DNA from: Nocardia sp. NBC_01730
GTDB lineage: Bacteria; Actinomycetota; Actinomycetes; Mycobacteriales; Mycobacteriaceae
Length of the DNA: 64,000 nt
Assembly (NCBI RefSeq): GCF_035920445.1
Contig: NZ_CP109162.1
Coordinates: 1,674,001-1,738,000 of the forward strand
Direction of reading: 5' to 3'
Below the pieces are notes generated by a model. It was given only the letters and a program-made list of their open reading frames with translations, searched no databases and was not told where the DNA came from. Made by a program: the position numbers and the translations under genes. Shown in pieces: positions 16,726 to 25,685 of the stretch (within the stretch, counting starts at the first letter, position 1; the number at the start of each line of letters is the position of its first letter).

Positions 16726-17868
16726 GTGTTCGTCACGCCCCGTTACGGTACGGGCTCCTTGGCCGATCTGTTTCCCTCCGTCCTCGCGGGGCTCGGAGTC
16801 CCCGGCGCCTGCGATCGCCTAGGTCTCGAAGTCACCGCCGCCAGGGTCTGTGTCCTCTTGGTGGACGGGCTCGGTGCCGATGCGCTGGCCGCGAATCCCG
16901 CTGCGGCGCCGTTCCTTTCCAGCCTGCCGCCGGTCACTCTGACGGCGGGCTTTCCGACGACGACCGCCACCAGCCTGGGTTCGCTCGGTGTCGGCGTCCC
17001 GCCCGGCGAGCACGGGATCGTCGGCTATCTGCTCAACGTCCCCGGCTACGACCGGCTGCTGAATCCCCTGACCTGGCGTCTGCACGGCGCGGAGGGCAAG
17101 TCCGATCTGCGGACCGAACTCGTGCCAGAGGAATTCCAGCCCACCCCAACGGTTTTCGAGCGCGCCGCCGACAACGACATCGCCGTCGCCCAGGTGTCGC
17201 CGCGCTACCAGGAAGGGTCGGGATTGACGAGGGCGGTGTTGCGCGGCTGCGAGTTCCGCCCCCAGGTGTCCTTCGGCGACCTCGTCGCCACCGTGGCCGA
17301 GGCGCTGCGTGCCGGACGGCGCTCGCTGGTCTACACCTACTATGGCGATCTCGACCTGACCGGGCACGTGCGCGGGCCCTCCTCTCCGGCCTGGCGCTGC
17401 GAACTCGCCAACGTCGACCGTCTGGCCGCGGCTATCGCCGAACAGCTGCCACCCGATGCCGCACTGATCGTCACCGCCGATCATGGCATGGTGGAACTAG
17501 CCGATCGCATCGACTTCGACACCACCGCCGTGCTGCGCGACGGCATTCGCCAGCTCGGCGGCGAGGCGCGTGCCCGGCACGTCTACACCAGAGCCGGCGC
17601 GGCGTCCGATGTCGCGGCGACCTGGCAAGGCATGCTCGGCGCGGATTTCGCGGTGCTCACCAGGGACGACGCCGTGGCAAGCGGGTGGTTCGGGCCACGG
17701 GTCACGCCTGCCATTGCCGAACGCATCGGCGATCTGGTCGTCGCGTCCCGCGCACGGAACGGCATCATCCGTAGCGGCGCCGAGCCATTGCAGTCGATGC
17801 TGGTCGGCCACCACGGCTCGCTGACCTCGGCCGAGATGAACGTCCCGCTACGGGTCTTCCGCGCCTGA
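16726..17868 (+). CDS. Alkaline-phosphatase-superfamily nucleotide pyrophosphatase/phosphodiesterase
   Basis: 380 residues. VCVLLVDGLGADAL near 45 is the first metal-binding segment. GFPTTTATSLGSLGVG near 82 holds the Thr nucleophile. VYTYYGDLDLTGHVRG and LIVTADHGMVEL supply the remaining Asp/His ligands, with a late H in LVGHHGSLT. This order is that of the type I nucleotide pyrophosphatase/phosphodiesterase (Nuc-pyrophosphatase) family, two-zinc enzymes. No signal peptide is visible, so it is probably cytosolic. The GTG at 16726 starts immediately before the conserved N-terminus. Confidence 0.86.
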   Translation: MFVTPRYGTGSLADLFPSVLAGLGVPGACDRLGLEVTAARVCVLLVDGLGADALAANPAAAPFLSSLPPVTLTAGFPTTTATSLGSLGVGVPPGEHGIVGYLLNVPGYDRLLNPLTWRLHGAEGKSDLRTELVPEEFQPTPTVFERAADNDIAVAQVSPRYQEGSGLTRAVLRGCEFRPQVSFGDLVATVAEALRAGRRSLVYTYYGDLDLTGHVRGPSSPAWRCELANVDRLAAAIAEQLPPDAALIVTADHGMVELADRIDFDTTAVLRDGIRQLGGEARARHVYTRAGAASDVAATWQGMLGADFAVLTRDDAVASGWFGPRVTPAIAERIGDLVVASRARNGIIRSGAEPLQSMLVGHHGSLTSAEMNVPLRVFRA

Positions 17869-17965
17869 ACACCAGCCGGTCCGCGTAACATCGGCGCGCA
17901 CTGGCCTTAGGCTGGACACCGATCGCGGCGGGCATCGCCGCGCGAGGAACATTCAGGAGGAGCAC

Positions 17966-18289
17966 ATGAACGCCACGCTGTCACGGACCGGCCGGACCGG
18001 CCTCGGGATCGCGGCGGTCGCCATGGTGCTCGCGGGCTGCACCGACATCGAGCGAGCCCTCAATCGCGGTGGCGACACGCCGTGCAGCGAGTACATCAAG
18101 CAGGACCAGGACACCAAGCGCACGACGATCACCAAGTTCGTCAAGCAGCAGAGCAAGGACGACCACGAGCCCGCGGGGACCGCGGTGGACGCGACGATAG
18201 TCTCGGTCGACCTGCTCTGCGGCAGCCAGGCCAACGCCGACACTCCCATCAAAAATGCCGACGTCGCAGGAATTTTCATCAGGAAGTGA
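17966..18289 (+). CDS. Small lipoprotein, paralogue of 2752-3063
   Basis: 107 residues with signal sequence and lipobox VLAGC. The mature part repeats the pattern of the lipoprotein at 2752: NRGGDTPCSEY, QDQDTKRTTITKFV, LLCGSQAN, TPIKNADVAG. Two conserved cysteines frame a charged helical stretch, so a disulfide-linked HdeA-like fold is possible. AGGAGGAGCAC gives a strong ribosome site for the ATG at 17966. It is a single-gene unit. Confidence 0.8.
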   Translation: MNATLSRTGRTGLGIAAVAMVLAGCTDIERALNRGGDTPCSEYIKQDQDTKRTTITKFVKQQSKDDHEPAGTAVDATIVSVDLLCGSQANADTPIKNADVAGIFIRK

Positions 18290-18299
18290 CCGCGCCGGG

Positions 18300-18722
18300 T
18301 CACTGCGGCGGATGGGCGGCGAGCCAGTCGGTCGCTCGTTTCCGTGAGGCGCGGGCCAGCCAGGCGTCCTGGATCACCTCGGTGAGCTCTTGACTGCTCA
18401 GCTCGCGGATTCTGCTGCCGCGCACCAGTACCGATGGGTGCTCGTCGAAATGCGGCGTGGTGAAGAACGGCGAGTCCGGGTCTTTGACCAGTGCCTGCTT
18501 ATCCGATTCCGACGGCACCCAGAACACGATCACATCGGTGTAGCGTTCGCCGGTCTGCGGGTCGACGGCATCCGGGCGCGCGTTGCGAAAGAACACGAAC
18601 GACTTTCCCCCGACTTGATAGATCGGGTTACCGTGCGGTCCATCGACCCGTGCCACATGCGGCATGCCGGATGCCACCTCGTGCACATCGGCGAGGCGTG
18701 CCCGCCGCGGAACGGTCACCAT
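18300..18722 (-). CDS. MmcQ/YjbR-like protein
   Basis: 140 residues from the chosen ATG. GNPIYQVGGKSFVFFRNARP, VIVFWVPSESDKQALV, FFTTPHFDEHPSVLVR and VIQDAWLARASRKRATDWLA are the typical order of the MmcQ/YjbR family, a CyaY-like alpha/beta fold with possible DNA-binding ability and no established reaction. An ATG at 18788 would add 22 residues; neither start has a strong ribosome site. The 18722 start (MVTVPRRARLADV) fits the family better. It faces the lipoprotein gene tail to tail and diverges from the GAF regulator. Confidence 0.75.
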   Translation of the reverse strand: MVTVPRRARLADVHEVASGMPHVARVDGPHGNPIYQVGGKSFVFFRNARPDAVDPQTGERYTDVIVFWVPSESDKQALVKDPDSPFFTTPHFDEHPSVLVRGSRIRELSSQELTEVIQDAWLARASRKRATDWLAAHPPQ

Positions 18723-18853
18723 GTCAGCAGCGTAGGCGCTCGCGGTCGACTCGTCACCGAAACCGATCGCGCTCAGCTGGTCTGCCATCAAAAGCCGCCC
18801 GCATGCGACGCGCGTACGCCAGAATGAGGAAGCGAATGTGAGCTCACACGAGG

Positions 18854-20089
18854 ATGGGGTTCTTCCAGGTGGCACAGTTCCGTACCCTCACTCAGCAGCG
18901 GGTCGAACTGGAACGGGAATGGGAACGCTGGGCGACGGTGCCGAATACCGCGGCGCAGCGCCCGCCCCGAACCACCTTGCTCCGCGACGAGGTAGCGCAA
19001 TCCTGGCGGCGGTCGCTGCACACCGTCGATCCCGGGCGCACGGTCGCACCGGGACTGGACGACATCGGCGAGCTGTGGGCCGAGTCCCCGCTGCGCGGCC
19101 CGGTGACCGAGCTGGCGACCGACCTGCGCGGGATCGCCGAGGACTCCGGCTACCTGGCCGCGGTCACCGACAGCGCGGGCACCATCCTGTGGTCGTGCGG
19201 TGATCGCGCCATGCGCAGGCGGGCCGAGCGGGTGAACTTCGCCCCGGGTGCCTGCTGGGACGAAAGTCACATGGGCACCAATGGTTTGGGGCTCGCTCTG
19301 CGCACCGACCGCCCCGCGTCGGTGTTTTCCGCCGAGCATCTGGTCGCCGCACTGCACGGCTGGGTGTGCTACGCCGCGCCGATCCACGGTCCCGACGGCA
19401 CGCTGGTCGGCGCCCTGAATCTGTCCAGCTCCTGGGACCGCTCGCATCCCGCGGTGCTCACCTCGGTACGGGCCCTCGTCACCACGGTCGAGACGATCCT
19501 GCGAGCCACCGAACCCGCGCCGCCGCCCGGGATTCGGCTGGAGTGTCTCGGCGCCGCACGGCTGCTGCGTGACGGCAGGCCGCTGCCGCTGCCGCCGCGG
19601 CAGCTGGAGATCCTCACGCTGCTCGCGCTCGAGCCGGACGGCTTCACCCCCGAACAGCTGCACACCGCCATCTACGGTGACCGTGCGGTCTCCACCAGCA
19701 CACTGAAGGCCGACGTCTCTCATCTGCGCCGCGCCACCGGCGGCGAAATCAGCAACCGCCGTTACCGTTTGACCGGCCCGATAGCCTGCGACGCCGTCGA
19801 CTTGCTGGCCTCCATCGCGGCGGGCGACACCGCCTCGGCGGTGTGGCTGTATCGCGGCCCACTACTGCCTGACTCGGACACACCCGGCGTGGTGAAGTGG
19901 CGCGACCACCTCGACGTCTGCGTGCGAACCGCGGTTCTGGCCAGCGACCGCGCCGAGCACGTCGTGTCGTTCGGCGTGCGCGCGCCGGACGATATCGAGG
20001 TGCACGAACACGCCTTGCGGCTGCTCCCGTCCGACGATGTGCGCCGTGCGATGGTTACCGCCCGACTGCATACCGCATTGCGCGCCTAG
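18854..20089 (+). CDS. GAF-domain transcriptional regulator of an aldehyde/alcohol locus
   Basis: 411 residues. LRDEVAQSWRRSLHTVDPGR near the start is the signature of AcoR-type GAF regulators. A GAF fold follows (SAGTILWSCGDRAMRRRAER, GACWDESHMGTNGLGLALRT). There is no AAA+ domain; instead the C-terminal third is a winged helix (LPPRQLEILTLLALEPDGFT, STLKADVSHLRRATGG). The family regulates adjacent aldehyde dehydrogenase and DUF779 genes. Here the gene is followed by an aldehyde dehydrogenase stub and DUF779, matching that layout except for the missing enzyme. A GTG shortly after the ATG is an alternative start. Confidence 0.84.
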   Translation: MGFFQVAQFRTLTQQRVELEREWERWATVPNTAAQRPPRTTLLRDEVAQSWRRSLHTVDPGRTVAPGLDDIGELWAESPLRGPVTELATDLRGIAEDSGYLAAVTDSAGTILWSCGDRAMRRRAERVNFAPGACWDESHMGTNGLGLALRTDRPASVFSAEHLVAALHGWVCYAAPIHGPDGTLVGALNLSSSWDRSHPAVLTSVRALVTTVETILRATEPAPPPGIRLECLGAARLLRDGRPLPLPPRQLEILTLLALEPDGFTPEQLHTAIYGDRAVSTSTLKADVSHLRRATGGEISNRRYRLTGPIACDAVDLLASIAAGDTASAVWLYRGPLLPDSDTPGVVKWRDHLDVCVRTAVLASDRAEHVVSFGVRAPDDIEVHEHALRLLPSDDVRRAMVTARLHTALRA

Positions 20090-20166
20090 CCCTCTCGCAC
20101 CAACCTTGCGCCAACCTTCGGGGACCATAGTGACCCGGACGGTGAGATTCGCGAGGAGCAAGTGTC

Positions 20167-20259
20167 ATGAGTAACCCCAAACCGGGGTCCGATTCCGATG
20201 TCATCGGCTGCGCCACGCGCTGGGTCGGCGCCATCGGTGGCGACGAGGCGGCCTGTTGA
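20167..20259 (+). pseudogene. 30-codon N-terminal stub of an ExaC-type aldehyde dehydrogenase
   Basis: An intact start (AGGAG, then ATG at 20167) opens MSNPKPGSDSDVIGCATRWV then GAIGGDEAAC and TGA. It aligns with the first residues of ExaC-like aldehyde dehydrogenases: K-P-G-[ST], later S/T-R-[YW] and I-G-G-[ED]. The remaining roughly 470 residues are absent and DUF779 starts at the overlapping TGATG. Regulator, dehydrogenase, DUF779 is the standard order, so an internal deletion removed the enzyme while keeping the expression signals. Confidence 0.62.
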
Positions 20260-20654
20260 TGCCGCAGCGGATTCATCGGGTGGACATCACGGACCGGGCC
20301 AGGATCGTGCTGCGCCAGATGATCGAACAGCACGGCGCGGTGCTCTTCCACCAGTCCGCCGGAGGCCGCAACAGCGACGCACCGGTGTGTCTTCCGGTCC
20401 GGGAGTTCCGGGCCGGCCGCGGGGATGTGCTGCTGGGAAATCTGCCCTGGCACACCGAATTCTGGATGAGCGGCGAGCAGTACGAACTCTCGAAGCACAC
20501 CCACCTCACCGTGGATGTGGTGAACGGCCGCTGCGCGCCGGAAGCGCCTGAGGGAGTGCGCTTCACCCTCCGATCACGGCTGCTCACCGACAAGGAAGCA
20601 GAGACGCTGGCGGACGCACCGCCGCCACGCACCGGAGCCGACCGGTTGGCATAA
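20259..20654 (+). CDS. DUF779 protein
   Basis: 131 residues. The core RIVLRQMIEQHGAVLFHQSA, VREFRAGRGDVLLGNLP and FWMSGEQYELSKHTHLTVDV is that of DUF779, found beside ExaC-type aldehyde dehydrogenases and often fused or coupled to them. Family members I know carry Cys-Cys-Asp-Gly after HQSGG and a further Pro-Met-Cys; here that stretch is GGRNSDAPVC, leaving one cysteine. The ATG at 20259 overlaps the stop of the dehydrogenase stub, so it is translated by coupling to the stub. With the enzyme deleted and the motif altered, it may be non-functional. Confidence 0.74.
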   Translation: MPQRIHRVDITDRARIVLRQMIEQHGAVLFHQSAGGRNSDAPVCLPVREFRAGRGDVLLGNLPWHTEFWMSGEQYELSKHTHLTVDVVNGRCAPEAPEGVRFTLRSRLLTDKEAETLADAPPPRTGADRLA

Positions 20655-20678
20655 GCCTGCACATGCGAACCGGCGGGG

Positions 20679-20715
20679 CGTCCGCCCGGGTGGGGCACGA
20701 CCACCCGGGCGGACG
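20679..20715. terminator. Strong bidirectional hairpin
   Basis: CGTCCGCCCGGGTGG (20679-20693), loop GGCACGA, CCACCCGGGCGGACG (20701-20715): a perfect 15-bp GC-rich stem between the convergent DUF779 and aldehyde dehydrogenase genes. It ends 8 bases before the dehydrogenase stop. No T tract, as is usual for actinobacterial terminators. Confidence 0.8.
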
Positions 20716-20722
20716 TCGAGTG

Positions 20723-22276
20723 TCAGCGGCCGGGCAGGTGACGCAGATTGCGGGCGATGGTCATCAGGAACGGCTGCCACTTGTCATGCGGGAACAGTTT
20801 CGGTGGGTCGAGATTCAAGAACCGGGTCACTACGACGGTTTGGGGTTCGGTGAATTTCAGCAAGCCGTCGGGGCCATGCCGACGGCCGACGCCGGAGATG
20901 CCCATGCCGCCCATGGGCGCCGCAGTAGTGCCCCAGGCAGGCGCGTAGCCCTCGTCCACACACACGGTTCCCGCGTGCAGCTGTCCGGCGATCCGCTCGC
21001 CCTCGTGCTTGCTCGCCGCCCATACCGACGCGTTGAGGCCGTAATCGCTGTCGTTGGCCAGGCGCACGGCCTCGGTGACGCTGTCGACCGGGTAGATCGA
21101 CACCAGTGGGCCGAAGGTCTCGTTGCGGCCGCATTCCATCTCGTCGGTCACCTCCACGAGCACGGTGGGCTCGAAGAACAGCGGACCAAGATCCGGGCGG
21201 GCCTTGCCGCCGGTGAGCACTTTCGCACCCTTGGAGGTGGCGTCGGCGACGTGTTTGGACACGGTCTCGAGCTGGGCCTCGGAGATGAGGCTGCCGATGT
21301 CGGTCGAATAGTCGTAGGCCGCACCCAGTTTCGCCGCATCGACGGCGGCGACGAACTTCTCGGTGAATGCCGCGGCGATCGTGCGCTGGACATACAGCCG
21401 CTCGATCGAGATGCACAGCTGCCCCGCGTTGGAGAAGCAAGCGCGTACCGCGGCCTTGGCGGCGGCGTCCAGATCGGCGCCCTCGGCCACGATCATCGGG
21501 TTCTTGCCACCGAGTTCGGCGGAAAAACCGATCAGCCTGCGGCCACACTGCTCGGCCAGGGTGCGCCCGGTCTGCGAGGAGCCGGTGAACATCAGGTAGT
21601 CGCAGCCCTGGACGATGGCAGTGCCGACCACGGTGCCCGCGCCGGGGACGACCGCGAGCAGATCGCGTGGCAGGCCAGCGCGGTAGAGCAGTTCCGCGGC
21701 GGCCAGTGCGGAGAACGGGGTCTGAGTGTCGGGCTTGACCACCACGGCATTACCCGCGATCAGCGCCGGAATCGCGTCGCCGACCGACAGGAGCATCGGG
21801 TAGTTCCACGGTGCGATCACGCCGACCACACCTTTGGGCTTGGCGCGGACGGTGGCGCGATTGAGTACAGGAAAAGCGCCGGGGACCTTGTGCGCGCCGA
21901 GCAGGCGCGGTGCGACCTTCGAGAAGTAGCGGGCCGCGAACATCATGCCCATGATCTCTTCCTGGGCCGCCCAGCGTGCCTTGCCGGTCTCGGCCTGCAC
22001 CACATCCATCAAGAACTTGCGGTGCTCCACCACCAGTGCTCGGTAGCGTTCCAGCACCGCGGCGCGCTCGGGGACCGGACGCGCCGCCCACGATGCCTGC
22101 GCCACCTGAGCCTTCGCGAAGGCGGACGCCACGTCCGCGGCGGTGCCCACCGGCACGCTGCCCAGCGGTTTGCCGGTGAACGGTTCGGCGATCGTCTTGC
22201 GTTGACGCGCGTCGGGCTCATCCAGGGCGGCGAGTGCGCTCAGGCGGTCGAAGACGTCGACTTTCGGCGCTGGCAT
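20723..22276 (-). CDS. NAD(P)-dependent aldehyde dehydrogenase, succinic-semialdehyde type
   Basis: 517 residues, full length. Cofactor and catalytic landmarks are in order: GVIAPWNYPMLLSVGDAIPA, VVVKPDTQTPFSA, FTGSSQTGRTLAEQCG, the general-base glutamate in SAELGGKNP, and the nucleophile in FSNAGQLCISIERL; MECGRNETFGPLVSIYP follows. It oxidises an aldehyde to the acid; overall resemblance is to actinobacterial GabD2-like succinic-semialdehyde dehydrogenases, but the substrate is not proven. It converges on the damaged GAF/DUF779 locus, whose own dehydrogenase is gone, so it might compensate. Confidence 0.87.
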   Translation of the reverse strand: MPAPKVDVFDRLSALAALDEPDARQRKTIAEPFTGKPLGSVPVGTAADVASAFAKAQVAQASWAARPVPERAAVLERYRALVVEHRKFLMDVVQAETGKARWAAQEEIMGMMFAARYFSKVAPRLLGAHKVPGAFPVLNRATVRAKPKGVVGVIAPWNYPMLLSVGDAIPALIAGNAVVVKPDTQTPFSALAAAELLYRAGLPRDLLAVVPGAGTVVGTAIVQGCDYLMFTGSSQTGRTLAEQCGRRLIGFSAELGGKNPMIVAEGADLDAAAKAAVRACFSNAGQLCISIERLYVQRTIAAAFTEKFVAAVDAAKLGAAYDYSTDIGSLISEAQLETVSKHVADATSKGAKVLTGGKARPDLGPLFFEPTVLVEVTDEMECGRNETFGPLVSIYPVDSVTEAVRLANDSDYGLNASVWAASKHEGERIAGQLHAGTVCVDEGYAPAWGTTAAPMGGMGISGVGRRHGPDGLLKFTEPQTVVVTRFLNLDPPKLFPHDKWQPFLMTIARNLRHLPGR

Positions 22277-22553
22277 CCATGCCTCCTACTTGTAGGTAAC
22301 CGCGAGATACAGATAATCTACGCCGTCGCGGGCCCAATCGACAGCCACTCCGCACGGTCGGCGATAACAGACCTCGACATCGAGAGTGATCCCGTCCGCA
22401 TTCCACTCCGAAATCCCTTGTGGCACATCAGAAATGACATCAAGTCACATTGGAATGCAACAATTCGCTCATACCTATCGCGCAATGTCAAACCGAGTCC
22501 CGCTCAACGAGACAAGGCATCGGGTAGACGTTGATCTCGAGTACGTTGGGCAA

Positions 22554-24887
22554 ATGTTCAGAAGGAGGCTCGGTGTCCGCGGTCGGATTTTGGCCATCGC
22601 ACTCATTCCGAGTCTGACCCTCCTGCTAGTCGGCGTGGGTACGGCGGGGTACCTGGTGTTCAAAGGAGCCTACGCACGGGTGTGGGCAATCCAAGTGCAG
22701 AAGTCGACCCCTTCGGCCCGGGAGTTCACCGAGTCCGTCCAGCTGGAGCGTCGCCTGACCCTTGCCGAACTCGCGGGCGACCACGACGCCGCGCCCGCTC
22801 TCGCCGCGGCGCGGGTGCGGGTCGACAAGGCGGTCGCCGAACTGCGCAGCGCCTCGGGTGGGCTGCAAACACTCGCATCGTCCCTGATCGGGGAGAAGGT
22901 CACCCACTTCCTGAATGTGCTGGACCGCCTCCCGACAGTGCGAGCACAGGTCGACACCGGGGCGCTGCCCATTCTGGAGGCGTACGCGTTCTACAACGAT
23001 GGGCTCCGGGCCATTCCGACCGCAACGCAGATCGCCCAGCAGTTCTCGCCGGACCCGGAGATCGCGATCGAACTCGCGGAGGGTCTGCGGCTGTTCTACG
23101 CGGCGGAGGCGATGTCGCGCAGCAATGCGCTGGCTATGGCCTTGGTGAACGCACATGATCAGGCGACCGTCCCGGTAGCGGAGTACCTCAGCCAGGTCGG
23201 CTACTACCATGCTCAGATCGACTATCTGACCAGCGAATTCGACGCGCCGCAGCGCGATGCCGCAAAGGCGGCGACCGCCTCCCCCGCATGGCGGCAACTG
23301 ACCTCGATGGAAGACACCCTCACCCGGCGTGCTCTGCAGAGCCCCCCAGACGACGGTCAGAACACGACAACATCCGACAACATGGAACTGCCGTGGAGTG
23401 TGGCGGACTGGCAGAACGCGGCGACCGACGTCAACCGCGGGCTGATCGACATCTGGATCAACCAGAACAAGCAGGCTCAGAAGGTCGCCGAAGACAAGGC
23501 CGGGGGCTCCGCGCTGAGTTCGCTGCTGTTCGGAATCGGGGTACTGCTGGTTGCGATCGCGGGTTTCATCATCGCGGTCAAGCTTGCCAATCGGATCATC
23601 CGCAGGCTGAAGCTGCTGCGCCGGGAAACTCTCGCACTCGCCGACGAAGGTCTGCCCGACATGATGCGCCGCCTGCGCACGGGCGAGCCGGTGGACCCGG
23701 CCGAGGAGACGCCGCTGCTGGACTACGGGGAGGACGAGATCGGCCAGGTCGCCAAGGCATTCGGCCGCGCGCACGCCGCGGCAGTGGCGGGCGCGGTCAC
23801 CGAGGCCCGAACTCGCGAGGGCGTGAAGGCGGTCTTCCTCAATATCGCCCACCGCAGCCAGATCGTGGTGCACCAGCAGCTGGAAATCCTCGACGAAGCC
23901 GAGCGAGGACAAGAGGATCCCGCCTTGCTCGACACGTTCTTCCGACTGGATCACCTGGCCACCCGGGAACGTCGCAATGCTGAGAACCTGGTCATCCTCG
24001 GCGGAGGCCAGCCCGGTAGGCAGTGGCGTAACCCAGTAGACCTGATCGCTCTGGTGCGCAGCGCCATCGGCGAAACGCTCGACTACTCGCGTGTCCGCCT
24101 CGCCCGGCAGCCCGAGACGCAGATCGTCGGTTCCGCGGTCGCCGACCTGATCCACCTGCTCGCGGAGCTGATCGACAACGCCACCTCGTTCTCCCCGCCA
24201 CAGTCACGCGTGGAGGTGAGCGGAAATGTCGTCGGCAAGGGCGTGGTCGTCGAGATCGAGGACCAGGGCATGGGCATGCCCGCCGACGAGCTGACCAAGA
24301 CGAACGACATGCTGCGCAACCCACCGGATTTCGGTGTCGCCGCGCTGTCCGCCGATTCCCGGCTCGGTCTGTTCGTGGTCGCTCAGCTCGGCGTTCGGTA
24401 TGGGGTGTCGGTTCGGCTCGTGGAGTCCGACTATGGTGGGATCCGGGCTATCGTGCTCATTCCTTCCGCGCTCATCGCCCGCGAAACCGGCACGCCGACA
24501 CCGAGATCCGAGGTGTCCGGCGCGACGCCCTCACGGGCGGCGGCACCACCGCCCGTGCACCAGTCCCCCATGACCTTGGCGGAACAGAGCGAAGCGCCCG
24601 TCGCGACACTGGTCGCCAAGCCGGCCGCCGCGGACCCGACGCCGTCCGAGGCCGTGACCGCCGCACCGACCGGCAACGTCGATGCCAGGCCTGTGCTGCC
24701 GCGCCGCAATCGCCAGGCAAATCTCGCGCCGCAACTGAGCGAACCGGCCGCAACGCCGACCGGCCCGCAACGACAGCGCACGGCCGAACAGGCCCGTGAT
24801 CTGATGTCCGCCATCGAGAACGGCACCAGGCAGGGCCGCAAGCCTCTCTCCGACGACAACCCGACCCCGGACGATCAGAAAGACTAA
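22554..24887 (+). CDS. cvnA: Conservon histidine-kinase-like protein CvnA
   Basis: 777 residues. A helix at about 12-34 (ILAIALIPSLTLLLVGVG), an extracytoplasmic all-helical nitrate-sensor-like region to about 320, a second helix near 325-345 (LLFGIGVLLVAIAGFIIAV), a HAMP-like linker, then an atypical kinase core with N-box LIDNATSFSPP, G-box EDQGMGMPADEL and LGLFVVAQLG. It lacks a normal H-box. A Pro/Ala-rich tail follows. This is the sensor of the four-gene conservon found in Streptomyces and Nocardia. The ATG at 22554 fits homologues (MFRRRLGVRGR); earlier in-frame ATGs add unlike sequence. CvnB begins one base after its stop. Confidence 0.88.
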   Translation: MFRRRLGVRGRILAIALIPSLTLLLVGVGTAGYLVFKGAYARVWAIQVQKSTPSAREFTESVQLERRLTLAELAGDHDAAPALAAARVRVDKAVAELRSASGGLQTLASSLIGEKVTHFLNVLDRLPTVRAQVDTGALPILEAYAFYNDGLRAIPTATQIAQQFSPDPEIAIELAEGLRLFYAAEAMSRSNALAMALVNAHDQATVPVAEYLSQVGYYHAQIDYLTSEFDAPQRDAAKAATASPAWRQLTSMEDTLTRRALQSPPDDGQNTTTSDNMELPWSVADWQNAATDVNRGLIDIWINQNKQAQKVAEDKAGGSALSSLLFGIGVLLVAIAGFIIAVKLANRIIRRLKLLRRETLALADEGLPDMMRRLRTGEPVDPAEETPLLDYGEDEIGQVAKAFGRAHAAAVAGAVTEARTREGVKAVFLNIAHRSQIVVHQQLEILDEAERGQEDPALLDTFFRLDHLATRERRNAENLVILGGGQPGRQWRNPVDLIALVRSAIGETLDYSRVRLARQPETQIVGSAVADLIHLLAELIDNATSFSPPQSRVEVSGNVVGKGVVVEIEDQGMGMPADELTKTNDMLRNPPDFGVAALSADSRLGLFVVAQLGVRYGVSVRLVESDYGGIRAIVLIPSALIARETGTPTPRSEVSGATPSRAAAPPPVHQSPMTLAEQSEAPVATLVAKPAAADPTPSEAVTAAPTGNVDARPVLPRRNRQANLAPQLSEPAATPTGPQRQRTAEQARDLMSAIENGTRQGRKPLSDDNPTPDDQKD

Positions 24888-24888
24888 G

Positions 24889-25314
24889 GTGACTTCATCC
24901 AACCCAGGTGATCTCAATTGGTTGCTCGACGATCTCGTCGACCGGCTGGCCGGTGTGCGGCATGCGGTGGTGCTGTCCACGGATGGATTGCTACTCGGCC
25001 GCTCCGCCGCGATAACGCGCGAGGACGCAGAACATTTCGCCGCCATGTCCTCCACCCTCTACGGTCTCGCCCGCAGCGCGGGGAGCCGCTTCGATGGTGG
25101 CGGCGTGCGCCAGGCGGTCATCGAACTCGACCGCGCCGTGCTGTTCGTGACCGCCGCCGGCGACAACGCCTGCCTGGCATTGCAGGCCGCCGAGTCGGCG
25201 AACCTGGGCATGGTGGCCTACGAGATGAACCTGACCGTCCAGCGCGTCGGCACCTATCTGTCCACCACTCCGCGGCAGGACCTCGTCGGACAAGTCGAGC
25301 CGAAGCTGCCATGA
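24889..25314 (+). CDS. cvnB: Conservon roadblock/LC7 protein CvnB
   Basis: 141 residues. LNWLLDDLVDRLAGVRHAVV then LSTDGLLLG, and later LFVTAAGDNACLALQA, are the roadblock/LC7 (MglB-like) fold that regulates small GTPases. GTG at 24889, one base after the cvnA stop; its own stop overlaps cvnC by ATGA. In the conservon model it contacts CvnA and CvnD. Confidence 0.9.
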   Translation: MTSSNPGDLNWLLDDLVDRLAGVRHAVVLSTDGLLLGRSAAITREDAEHFAAMSSTLYGLARSAGSRFDGGGVRQAVIELDRAVLFVTAAGDNACLALQAAESANLGMVAYEMNLTVQRVGTYLSTTPRQDLVGQVEPKLP

Positions 25315-25685
25315 CCCATCCGCGTGAGCCCTGGTTCGACGAGGCGGCAGGCCCGCTGGTCCGTCCCTACGCGCTCACGCGCGGACGTACCACGGGATCC
25401 GGACCCGAACTGGATATGCTCACGTCCGTGATCGCGGACGAGTCCGCGCCCGCACTGCGTCGGAACGAACCCGAGTACACCGAAATCCTTCGGCTGTGCC
25501 GGGTTTCGCAGACCGTGGCAGAAGTGTCCGCCCGGTTGCGGTTGCCGCTCGCGGTGACCAAGATCCTCGTTGGTGATCTGATCGGCGACGGGCAATTGAT
25601 CTTCCGTGCCCCCGTTCCGACGGAGGCCGGACCCGATGACCTCAACATATTGCGAGCGGTACTGGATGGAATCCGAAAAATTTGA
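25311..25685 (+). CDS. cvnC: Conservon DUF742 protein CvnC
   Basis: 124 residues. GPLVRPYALTRGRT is the DUF742 opening and the body has EYTEILRLCRVSQTVAEVSA then RLRLPLAVTKILVGDLIGDG, a winged-helix-like segment. Third gene of the conservon, overlapping cvnB by 4 bases and running into cvnD. Its exact biochemical role is not known. Confidence 0.9.
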   Translation: MTHPREPWFDEAAGPLVRPYALTRGRTTGSGPELDMLTSVIADESAPALRRNEPEYTEILRLCRVSQTVAEVSARLRLPLAVTKILVGDLIGDGQLIFRAPVPTEAGPDDLNILRAVLDGIRKI

